From Citreicoccus inhibens (GTDB lineage: Bacteria > Myxococcota > Myxococcia > Myxococcales > Myxococcaceae): a stretch of DNA of 64,000 nucleotides. Every line of letters starts with the position of its first letter. Within the stretch, counting starts at the first letter, position 1. Below the pieces are notes generated by a model. It did not search any database, was not told the origin of the DNA, and saw only the letters and a program-made list of their open reading frames with translations. Position numbers and translations under genes: made by a program. Shown one piece after another: positions 47,260 to 55,019 of this stretch. The stretch lies in NCBI RefSeq assembly GCF_019039035.1, contig NZ_JAHNZT010000033.1, positions 1 through 64,000 on the forward strand. Reading direction: 5' to 3'.

Positions 47260-47289
47260 CCCCGTGCGCGTCGACCTGCGCGCACGGGG
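47260..47289. terminator. Bidirectional terminator hairpin
   Basis: A perfect 11-pair stem, CCCCGTGCGCG with CGCGCACGGGG around an eight-base loop, lies between convergent genes and 15 bases beyond the M28 peptidase stop. Confidence 0.55.
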
Positions 47290-47304
47290 CTGTTCCCCAT
47301 GGGT

Positions 47305-49452
47305 TCAGTTCTTGTTGGAGCGCTGTCCCGCGGCGTTCGTCATGACGCCGCCTTGTTCCAGTACTTCGAAGAGGGCGAGGAGCGCGTCCACCGGGAAGGC
47401 GTGGCCGTACTCGGCATAGGCCGCGTCTCGGATGTCCGCGACTGAGCGGTGGCCGTTGGCGTAGCTCGCGATGGCGTCGGCCAGCTCGTAGAAGCGCAGC
47501 TCGCTTTGGCCTCGCTCCCGCAGGGTCTGCGTCGCGGTCGTCATCGCGTCCTGGACGGCGGTGACCTGGGCTTTGGCCTCGGGGTTGGCTTTGCCCGCGA
47601 TCTCGTCGAAGGAGGTCAGCTCCTGTCCCGGCACCCGCCGCGGAATGAAGGCCCGGGCGCGGCGCTCCGCTTCGGTGGGGGCGGGCTCGCGGGTGACTCC
47701 GCGCTCGCGTCCGTCCGCGTCCACGCGGCTCAGGGCCTGGGCCTCCGCGGTCTCCAGGGTCTTGACCATGCGCTGGATGGGCGCGGACGTGGCGCCCAAG
47801 GGCAGACACGTGCGGAGCGCCTCACGCTCGCGCTGATAACCCACGCGCACCGATGCTCGCGCCAGGGCATACGTGGTGGCGAGTTGCTCGGGAGTGGCCG
47901 AGGCCAGGTTGCGGCGCGCGGTGAACTCATCCTCCCCCACGCGCCGCGCTCCGTGCACCGCCACCAGCCGGGCCAGCTCCAGCGCCCCGGGGCCCTCTGC
48001 CCACGCGGCGACCGTGATGGACGCGAGGCCGGCGAACGCGGCGCGGTGAAGCTGCGTGGGGTCCACGAACTCGGGGCGATCTCCGCTCGTGTGATAGCCG
48101 TCATCGGGCCACGTGGCGAACGCGACCCCAGGGATGCCGTGGTCGTTGAAGAGCTGGTGGTCGGAGCCTCGGCCGTACCGCTCCATGTGCGCGTCCAGGA
48201 CATCCCTCGACCCGTTCACCGAGGTGATGCGGAAGGCTTTCTGCGTGGGGTAGGCCACGCCGTTGAATCGGTTCATGAAGTCCACCGTGGACTCCGACAC
48301 GGCGTTCACGAAGCTGGCATTCCAGTCTGGCGTGTAGGAGATCTGGAAGCGCGAGTGCGCCCGCGTCAGGCTCGCTCCGAGCATGTCGAAGTTGAACTGC
48401 GCCACGCGCCGCACGGGCTCGGTCCCATGGTGGGCGAACCATTCGCGCGTGCCCAGGAACTCGGGCAGCCACAAGACACGCAGGCTCCGCACGGGAGGCG
48501 GGAGCACCCCGCGGCGGATCAGCGTGGAGTACGTCCGCACCAACTCCAGCAGCGTGGCCGAGCCCGAGGCGTTGTCATCGGCGCCTGGCTTGTAGTGGTC
48601 CAGGTGCGCGGTGAGCACGACCTCCTCGCCAGCGCGCGTGCCCGGAATCACGCCGCTGACGATGCTGAAGTGTCCGTCGAACGTCTCGGCCTCGATGTGG
48701 ACGTCCACCTTCACCGGGCCCGCTTGCGTCTGGATGCGCAGCTCGCGTCCCTGGCGATCCGACACCATGAACAAGAAGGGCGCGCGGCCCGTGGGGGTCT
48801 TCAGCGTGCGCGGAACCAGGGCCCAGCCGACCTGATCCGGGAAGTCTCCATCCATGCGGTTGGGCGCGTTCCAGGGCGGCGTCGAGTACGACGACACCAT
48901 TCCGACCGCGCCACGCTCGAGGGCCTTGCGAAAGACCGCGCCGGGATGGCTCCGCGTGAGCACCACCTTGCCCGTGAGGTCCTTGCCGGCGAAGTCCGCG
49001 TCCTGGGTGCCCAGGCCCACGTCGACCAACTCGATGCCCGAGCCCTCGAAGGTGCCGCTGCCCGCCGCCAGCGACATGGGGAGGTCCGCGAACGACGTGA
49101 CCTTGTAGCCCTGCGGACCGGAGACCCACAGCTCGCCCCGCGTCGCACGCCACTGCGGTCCGTCCTTCATCGCCTCCAGATGGACCGCTTGGAGTCCAGC
49201 GGCCTCGGCGGTGGTCTTCGTCCACTCGGCGGCCTCGGTGTAGCCGCCGTGCAAATCCCTGGCGATGAGCGACAGGCGCTGCACGCTGTCATGGATGCGG
49301 TCTCCCGAACTCTCCTGGATGAGCGCGCGGACGACGTCGTCACGCAGCACGAGTCCTGTGGTGGGGGAGATCGGCCCCAGCGGGGATGCGGCGGACTGCG
49401 CCGAAGCTGGGAGTGCGGCGAGGGCGAGGAGGACGAGCGGAGATAGGCGCAT
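47305..49452 (-). CDS. Secreted M28-family metallopeptidase
   Basis: A 715-aa exported protein. A signal peptide (MRLSPLVLLALAALPASAQ) is followed by a PA-like insert (LTGKVVLTRSHPGAVFRKALE) and the M28 catalytic domain. Likely zinc ligands are the His/Asp of LTAHLDHYKPGADDNASG, the Asp in FNFDMLG and the His in DDGYHTSGD; the usual EE pair is changed to PE in LWLPEFLG, so catalysis may be altered. A helical domain of about 200 residues follows. It probably acts as an aminopeptidase outside the cell. Confidence 0.82.
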   Translation of the reverse strand: MRLSPLVLLALAALPASAQSAASPLGPISPTTGLVLRDDVVRALIQESSGDRIHDSVQRLSLIARDLHGGYTEAAEWTKTTAEAAGLQAVHLEAMKDGPQWRATRGELWVSGPQGYKVTSFADLPMSLAAGSGTFEGSGIELVDVGLGTQDADFAGKDLTGKVVLTRSHPGAVFRKALERGAVGMVSSYSTPPWNAPNRMDGDFPDQVGWALVPRTLKTPTGRAPFLFMVSDRQGRELRIQTQAGPVKVDVHIEAETFDGHFSIVSGVIPGTRAGEEVVLTAHLDHYKPGADDNASGSATLLELVRTYSTLIRRGVLPPPVRSLRVLWLPEFLGTREWFAHHGTEPVRRVAQFNFDMLGASLTRAHSRFQISYTPDWNASFVNAVSESTVDFMNRFNGVAYPTQKAFRITSVNGSRDVLDAHMERYGRGSDHQLFNDHGIPGVAFATWPDDGYHTSGDRPEFVDPTQLHRAAFAGLASITVAAWAEGPGALELARLVAVHGARRVGEDEFTARRNLASATPEQLATTYALARASVRVGYQREREALRTCLPLGATSAPIQRMVKTLETAEAQALSRVDADGRERGVTREPAPTEAERRARAFIPRRVPGQELTSFDEIAGKANPEAKAQVTAVQDAMTTATQTLRERGQSELRFYELADAIASYANGHRSVADIRDAAYAEYGHAFPVDALLALFEVLEQGGVMTNAAGQRSNKN

Positions 49453-49464
49453 GGCCTCACTCCC

Positions 49465-49851
49465 TTACTCCAATCGCGCGCCGCGCGCCTCGAACAGCGC
49501 TCGCAGGAGGGCGCGATGGCAGCGCGCTTCGTCCTCGCAGTAGCACCCGACCGAGAAGTCCGCGGTGTGGGACAGCGCGGCGAGCAGGTCGAGGGTACGG
49601 CTCGCGGCGGGCTCGGCCATCTCGGCGCGATAGCGTTTCTTGAACGCCTCCCAGTCCTTGTCCGTCTGGGCTTGCTGACCGAGCTTCACCACCTCTGGAC
49701 TGGGCGCCAGCTCCGGATACCAGACGTCATACCAATCATCCGAGGCGAAGCGGGCCGCGGGGACTCCGCGCGGAGGCCTGCGCACCGTGCCGATGCGCAG
49801 GCCCTCACCGGCGACGCGAGGAGCCCCCAGACGAACGATGCGGACGGTCAT
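49465..49851 (-). CDS. DUF488 family protein
   Basis: A 128-aa DUF488 (YeaO-like) protein: TVRIVRLGAPRVAGEGLRIG, WYDVWYPELAPSPEVVK and the C-terminal SVGCYCEDEARCHRALL with its CxC and CH. The function of the family is not established. Its ATG at 49851 overlaps the stop of the upstream NTF2-like gene (ATGA), so the two are translationally coupled. Confidence 0.85.
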   Translation of the reverse strand: MTVRIVRLGAPRVAGEGLRIGTVRRPPRGVPAARFASDDWYDVWYPELAPSPEVVKLGQQAQTDKDWEAFKKRYRAEMAEPAASRTLDLLAALSHTADFSVGCYCEDEARCHRALLRALFEARGARLE

Positions 49852-50327
49852 GGGGCCGCTTTTAGCACCGCGGCCTTGCGCTCCTCATGGAAGGACTTGT
49901 TGATGATGCGCCACTCGCCTTTCACCTGGAGCAGCGTCAGGTACGAGGTGTAGCGGCTCTCGGGCCCGTCCTCGACCACCGTGGCGACGGCGATGGTCCC
50001 CATGACTTCGAGCGCACGGACGTCGCGATGCCACGCGTGCTCGTCCGGTCTGGGCTTGCCCGCGAGCGAGCGGTAGTGGTCCGCGAAGCGCTGGAAGTGC
50101 TCGCTGATGCCCATGACTTGCACCGCGCCGTCGCGCACGAACGTCAGCCGCGCGTCGGGCCAGTACGCTTGCTGGAGGAATTCGACCTTGCCAGTGGAGT
50201 GTCCCTGGAGGAACGCCTCCAAGGGTTTGCGCACGGCCGCATCGTCGCTGGGGGTTGCCCGCGCGTCGCGGGGCGCGAGCGTCACGCCCCAGAGCAGCAG
50301 GCTCAAGCACAGCATCCAGGTCTTCAT
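49848..50327 (-). CDS. Exported NTF2-like (lumazine-binding-like) protein
   Basis: A 159-aa protein with a signal peptide (MKTWMLCLSLLLWGVTLAP) and one NTF2-like domain: PLEAFLQGHSTGKVEFLQQA, MGISEHFQRFADHYRSLAG and LTLLQVKGEWRIINKSFHEE. Such cone-shaped domains serve as enzymes or binding proteins, and no catalytic residues are identifiable. It overlaps the DUF488 gene start by four bases. Confidence 0.78.
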   Translation of the reverse strand: MKTWMLCLSLLLWGVTLAPRDARATPSDDAAVRKPLEAFLQGHSTGKVEFLQQAYWPDARLTFVRDGAVQVMGISEHFQRFADHYRSLAGKPRPDEHAWHRDVRALEVMGTIAVATVVEDGPESRYTSYLTLLQVKGEWRIINKSFHEERKAAVLKAAP

Positions 50328-50681
50328 CGGGGGCTTCCTCGCAGGGGAGACGGGGACGTCGCCTCGTCGGGTGACGGGGCGGAAGTCTGGGCCGCGCGCG
50401 AGGGACGGGCCCGAGGGAATCGGTCAATGGACCGAACGCGTCGGTGAATCGTGCTGACGCGACGGTGAGGCGTCCATGCCTCGAAGGGGCTCGAGCAGGC
50501 GTGGGGACGCGCTCGGTTCGGTGGAGGGGGCGTGCGTGTGATGGCATCCATCCGGGAGGCCACGTCGATGCTCCTGGGCAGGGCAGGGGCTGCGTCGCGG
50601 GGCCGCTCCGCTCCGGGGGCCCGTGCATCGGGTCCCCGGAGGCGGTGGGGGGGCGCTGAGGCCGATGCGTGCGCCAGTGCA
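50328..50681. other. Intergenic stretch, no gene seen
   Basis: These 354 bases lie between the NTF2-like gene start and the end of the TIGR03118 gene. Translations in all frames are Arg/Pro-rich and lack starts with ribosome sites. Nothing was recognised. Confidence 0.45.
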
Positions 50682-51842
50682 CTACTGCGCGGCGGGCGCA
50701 GGGGCCAGGCGATCCGGGGTGGGCGTGGGCTCGCTGGTGGGCACCGCGTCCAGCCGCCCGAAGACACCGTGGGCCTCCTTCTCCGGACCCGCGGCGAAGA
50801 AGAGCGCGTTGCTGGGCTGGCCATGCACGCCATTGCCGAACGCAATCCCCCACAGGCCGTCGATGTGGACCGCGGTGCCATCCGGGCTTTCGAGTGAGCC
50901 CTCGGCGTGACCGGTCGCCAGGTCATAGGCGTTGATGGTCCCATCGCCAAAGTTGGCGACCAACAGTCGGTTGCTGAAGCTCCCGAAGTCGGCGGGCGCC
51001 AGCGCGACGCCCCATGGCGCGTTGAGCTTGCCTTGCGAGATGAGCCGCCGCAGGAAGTGGCCGTTCGCATCGAACACACTCACGAAGCCCAGCCCCTTGC
51101 CCTTGACGTCGTCATGGCGTTGCTCGTCTTGGCGGGCGTACGTCACATAGAGGCTGCCCTGGATGTTGTGGATGCCGAAGGGCGCGAAGCCATCCGGCAG
51201 CGACGGATCCACGAACGAGCCCTCCAGGTGGACAGGGGAGAAGTGGCGATCGAAGACGTCGATGCGACCGTGGTGGAAGTCGGTGGCGTACAGGTGCAGG
51301 CCCTCGCCGTTCCCGGCCATCGCCAGTCCCTTGTAGACGGCGTCCGAGCCGGAGTTATCCACCACGAGGAGCGCGTTCGTGCGGTCCACGTCGGGAGACC
51401 AGGCGCCCAGCGTTCCTTGCTCCGTCGCGAAGATGAAGCGACTGGGGCCCTCGGCGGAGCCGTGATGGATGACGAAGTCCTCGGAGCCGTTGAAGACGAC
51501 GCCCGTGGGGCTGGCGTCGCCCGTGTCGCCGGGGGGCGTGGGAATGGTCACGACGGGCGACTGGGGCTTCCCATTGCCGTCGAGCGGCGTTGCGCGCCCT
51601 GTTCCGTTGTCCGCGACCCAGGCGAAGCCGAAGGGGTTGAACGCGACGCCCCATGGGTTCACCAGGCTCTTGTCAACGTGCTCCGCCGCTTGTGCGCCGT
51701 CGGAGGTGAGGTCGTGTTGCTCGTAGGCGTTGGGCTGAGCCCCGAGCCCCGCCGCGAGCGCGAGTCCCGACGTCGTTCCAAGGATGAGGCCGAGGGGAAT
51801 CCAGTACCGCTGTCGCTGGCGTGGAGACCGTGCGGAAATCAT
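50682..51842 (-). CDS. TIGR03118-family secreted propeller protein
   Basis: A 386-aa exported protein of the TIGR03118 family. It has a signal segment (YWIPLGLILGTTSGLALAAG) and characteristic strings VDKSLVNPWGVAFNPFGFAWVADNGTG, FIFATEQGTLGAWSP, APFGIHNIQGSLYVTYA, NAPWGVALAP and GLWGIAFGNG. It should form a six-bladed NHL-like propeller. The family is conserved, of unknown function. The C-terminus is Pro/Thr-rich. Confidence 0.85.
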   Translation of the reverse strand: MISARSPRQRQRYWIPLGLILGTTSGLALAAGLGAQPNAYEQHDLTSDGAQAAEHVDKSLVNPWGVAFNPFGFAWVADNGTGRATPLDGNGKPQSPVVTIPTPPGDTGDASPTGVVFNGSEDFVIHHGSAEGPSRFIFATEQGTLGAWSPDVDRTNALLVVDNSGSDAVYKGLAMAGNGEGLHLYATDFHHGRIDVFDRHFSPVHLEGSFVDPSLPDGFAPFGIHNIQGSLYVTYARQDEQRHDDVKGKGLGFVSVFDANGHFLRRLISQGKLNAPWGVALAPADFGSFSNRLLVANFGDGTINAYDLATGHAEGSLESPDGTAVHIDGLWGIAFGNGVHGQPSNALFFAAGPEKEAHGVFGRLDAVPTSEPTPTPDRLAPAPAAQ

Positions 51843-52030
51843 GTGTTCCTCCCTTCGGAATCACGGGCGCGCAGCTCGCGTGCACCGCTGGGAGGTGAAT
51901 GTGGGTTCCAGACTCGGGACACGGCAATGCGCCCCAATGGCCCGAGCGCTGGTCACTGGCCGCCAATGGCAGGGATTGGCGGGTGGGAGGCAAGGGCGCG
52001 CGAGGGCCCGTCGAGTCGCTCGGGTTCAGT

Positions 52031-52474
52031 TCACTGGATGGTGAGGTTGGCCCGGTTGAGCATCATGCTCGTGTGGATGGCACAGAAGTAGGGGACGAAG
52101 GTCCCGCTCACGGCGTCCGCGGGAATCGTGAACGTGGTCTGCCCCATGAAGGGCCCCGTGTCGAAGACGATGGTGCCGACCGGCCCTGGGACGAAGGTGT
52201 CCGCGACGGTCTGGCTCGTCACCGTGTGCGGGACGGGGTCCATGTTGATGACCGTGATGGTCGCGCCCGCGGGGACGATGAGGTTGGCCGGGCTGAAGGC
52301 GAAGTTCTGGATGGTGATGGTGGTGCCAATGACGCCCGCGTCACCGTCCGTGGTGGGGGGCGGCGTGGTGGTGGGCGGCGGGTAACTGGCGGGGTCGGTG
52401 TTCCGGTCGCTGCAGGCGGTCAATGTCAGACACGCCAGGAGAACGCTCCACGCCGCCCACGAACTTCTCTTCAT
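52031..52474 (-). CDS. Cupredoxin lipoprotein (plastocyanin-like)
   Basis: A 147-aa blue-copper-type protein anchored as a lipoprotein (lipobox LTAC, Cys21) through a Pro/Thr-rich linker. Copper ligands are His83 (VPHTVTS) and the C-x2-H-x2-M group C131, H134, M137 (YFCAIHTSMM). It should carry electrons or bind copper in the periplasm. ATG 52474 opens the signal peptide; the frame extends further upstream without good signals. Confidence 0.85.
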   Translation of the reverse strand: MKRSSWAAWSVLLACLTLTACSDRNTDPASYPPPTTTPPPTTDGDAGVIGTTITIQNFAFSPANLIVPAGATITVINMDPVPHTVTSQTVADTFVPGPVGTIVFDTGPFMGQTTFTIPADAVSGTFVPYFCAIHTSMMLNRANLTIQ

Positions 52475-52757
52475 GACTGTATCCCTCTCCAAGAGTCTCC
52501 GAGAAGAATGGCCCGTGGCACTCCGTGGGCAAGGTGCTCCCCAGGGGTACTCCGATGTCCCGTGGTGTGTGGACCCTTGCGCGTGCCGCGTCGGGGCGTG
52601 CACCGTCCCTCGGGCGGTGCGCGCTGTGCGGCCATCGAGGAGGTCGTTGCCGTTCGAAAGGTCCTCGGTGAGTGCGCGCGCAACGGTCCAAGCGCCCGTG
52701 GCTTCATGACCCGTGGCGAGGGATAAGCTCCGGACCTCTTTCTCCTGGAGCGCGCGC

Positions 52758-53300
52758 ATGTCCACCCCTCTCGACCCCTCGTCCATCGACACCGAGCGCC
52801 TCACGCTGCGTCGGCCTCGCCTGGAGGACTTCGAGGAGGCGCTCGCGATGTGGGGGGATCCGGAGGTGACCCGCTACATCACGGGCAAGGCGGCCACCCG
52901 AGAGGAGATGTGGAGCCGGCTCTTGCGCTACGTGGGCCACTGGGAGCTGATGGGCTACGGGTTCTGGGTGGTGCGTGAGAAGAGCACCGGGAGGTTCGCG
53001 GGCGAGGTGGGGCTGGCGGACTTCCGCCGCGACATCGAGCTGTCCTTCGACGGGGCGAAGGAGATGGGCTGGGTGCTGTCCTCGGCGTTCCACGGCAAGG
53101 GCTTCGCCACGGAGGCGATCACCGCGGCGCTGAAGTGGGTGGAGGGGCGCTTCGGGCCGGAGCGCGTGGTCTGCATCATCGACCCGGCCAACGAGCCTTC
53201 CCGCAAGGTCGCGCTCAAGGTCGGGTTCCGCGAGTGCGCGCGAGGCAGCTACAAGGGCTCGCCCACGGTGATGTACGAGCGCCTCCCCAGTGGGAAGTGA
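52758..53300 (+). CDS. GNAT acetyltransferase (RimJ/RimL-like)
   Basis: A 180-aa N-acetyltransferase: the N-terminal TERLTLRRPRLEDFEEAL, the acetyl-CoA loop AFHGKGFATEAITAAL and the C-terminal PANEPSRKVALKVGFREC are typical of the RimJ/RimL group, which acetylates protein N-termini or small amines. ATG 52758 has GGAG upstream. It ends six bases from a convergent gene. Confidence 0.88.
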   Translation: MSTPLDPSSIDTERLTLRRPRLEDFEEALAMWGDPEVTRYITGKAATREEMWSRLLRYVGHWELMGYGFWVVREKSTGRFAGEVGLADFRRDIELSFDGAKEMGWVLSSAFHGKGFATEAITAALKWVEGRFGPERVVCIIDPANEPSRKVALKVGFRECARGSYKGSPTVMYERLPSGK

Positions 53301-53306
53301 GGGGCG

Positions 53307-53675
53307 CTACGTCGCTGACTGAAGGTCGGCGATGAAGGCCTCGGGCTCCTCCAGCGAGACGAAGATGAGGCGGGCCCGCACGGGAATTCCCAGGACGCTC
53401 ACGCGCTGGGGCTCGCGCAGGCTCACCGCGACGATGTTCTGACGCGCGCCAACCAACCCCACGGTGCCCACCCCGACACGCCAGCCAATGCCTCCGAGCA
53501 GGGGCCACTGAGCGCGCGCCGCGTCGAGGATGTCGGTGCGCGGGATGCGGGCCTCGAAGAAGCCGAAGCGGAAGGTCACGACGTCCGGCGTCACGTCGAC
53601 GAAGGAGCGCTCGCGCGTTCCTCCGAAGAGGACGAGCAACGGACTCCAGGCTCCGCGCTTCATGGCATGCCGCAT
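53307..53675 (-). CDS. Conserved-looking hypothetical protein
   Basis: A 122-aa soluble protein, beta-rich, with TFRFGFFEARIPRTDILDAARAQWPLLGGIGWRVGVG and two short strands after it. The shape suggests a PH-like domain (bPH_2), not certain. ATG 53675 is preceded by GGAGGGA and MRHAMKRG; ATG 53663 is possible. No function is proposed. Confidence 0.6.
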   Translation of the reverse strand: MRHAMKRGAWSPLLVLFGGTRERSFVDVTPDVVTFRFGFFEARIPRTDILDAARAQWPLLGGIGWRVGVGTVGLVGARQNIVAVSLREPQRVSVLGIPVRARLIFVSLEEPEAFIADLQSAT

Positions 53676-53933
53676 GTCTTCCCTCCGAAGGAGACCGCGC
53701 GAACAGTAGCACCCGGCTCGGCGCGCGAACCGACGGGTGGGGCCTGCGGTGAGGTGGATGGGTTCTGCCAGGTCACTCCCGTGGGCTGCTCCTGGTGGCC
53801 CCGTCAGGAGTGAATCCTGTCGTGATGAGATGCGACGCACTTGTGCGTGATTTGCAAATTATCCTGCTTTGAAAGAGAGTGATTTGTGATTCATCGAAGC
53901 AGTGCCAGTCAACCAATCGACAGGAGTCCAACC

Positions 53934-54566
53934 ATGAAGCGCTCTGCGATGTGGATGTGGGTGGGGATGACGGCGCTGGGGGTGGGATGTGGCGGCCCAC
54001 CGGAGGAGGGGCCACCCGCGGAGGCTCCGGCCCCTCAAGAGGAGCGCATCTCTCAGACCATCCTGCGCCAGCTCCCCGGCGGCGAGCTGACCCAGGAGAC
54101 GACGTACATCACCCGCGCCGAGCAGCTCGCGCAGATCGCCGCGCGCGAGGAGTATGTCCGCCAGATTCAGAGTGGGGCTCCGCGCCAGCTCATGGCGGGC
54201 CTCACCATCGACAGCGGCTGCGCGGGCTCCAGCCTCTGGCTGTTCGACCAGCCCAACCGGACGGGGCGCCAACTGTGTCTCTACAAGAACCCCGCTGAGG
54301 ACTATGCCTTCATCGACCTGGGGCGGGTGATTCGGTACTACTCCCCGCAGCCGTTTCCCATCCTCCTCTTCTGGACCGCCGCCGTGCGAAGCCTCTGGGC
54401 GGGCGAGGACGCGGGCAACATGGCGACCTGCGATAACCAGACCATGGCCTGCTACAGCCACGCGCCCTATGTGCCATTCAACGCATGGCAGCAGCTCAAT
54501 GACATCTCCATCGCGCAGATCCCGGGGGGCCCCACGGGACCCAACACCGTGTTCCTGGAGCTCTGA
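53934..54566 (+). CDS. Lipoprotein with beta/gamma-crystallin-like module
   Basis: A 210-aa lipoprotein (signal ending LGVGC). After a charged helical stretch it has GCAGSSLWLFDQPNRTGRQL followed by CLYKNPAEDYAFIDLG, a layout like one beta/gamma-crystallin or I36-inhibitor motif; two more Cys pairs lie towards the C-terminus. The similarity is moderate. ATG 53934 has AGGAG eight bases upstream. An AT-rich stretch (53845-53900) just before it probably holds the promoter. Confidence 0.6.
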   Translation: MKRSAMWMWVGMTALGVGCGGPPEEGPPAEAPAPQEERISQTILRQLPGGELTQETTYITRAEQLAQIAAREEYVRQIQSGAPRQLMAGLTIDSGCAGSSLWLFDQPNRTGRQLCLYKNPAEDYAFIDLGRVIRYYSPQPFPILLFWTAAVRSLWAGEDAGNMATCDNQTMACYSHAPYVPFNAWQQLNDISIAQIPGGPTGPNTVFLEL

Positions 54567-55019
54567 ATCAAATCAGGTGTGCTCGGCGGAGTGACGCGCG
54601 GTGCTCGGGCGTCCTCCAGCTCTCCGAATCTGTCGGGGCGCCGCCGTCCAGGGCCTTGCTTCAGGGAGGGGCGCGGCTCGCAGCCTCCTCGTGTGGCCAG
54701 TGTCGGGCGGTGGCGTGCGCGGCGGCCGATTGTTCGGTGACGAATCCCTGCGCCAGCCCGCTTTGACGGCGCGGCATCCTCGCGCATGGAGATCCGCCAG
54801 GCGCATCGAGTTCAGTCAGCGCCCGTGAACTCGTCGCACGCGTCCCTATTTCACCCGGGTGGTTGGTGGGTGGACGGGCGAGCTGTGCGCTTCCCCCGGG
54901 GCTTCGGCCGTCGAGCATTGCCCGGGTGGATGCCGACGTGTCGTCGGCGCGAGCGGAACGCGGGGCGTGGCCGGTCGTGATGAATGCCCGGGCCCTTGCT
55001 CGCGGTTACACTCGCGCCC
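54567..55019. other. Intergenic stretch, no gene seen
   Basis: These 453 bases precede the SUV3-like helicase gene. Long frames on either strand are Arg/Pro-rich and lack ribosome sites. Nothing was recognised apart from the expected promoter. Confidence 0.45.
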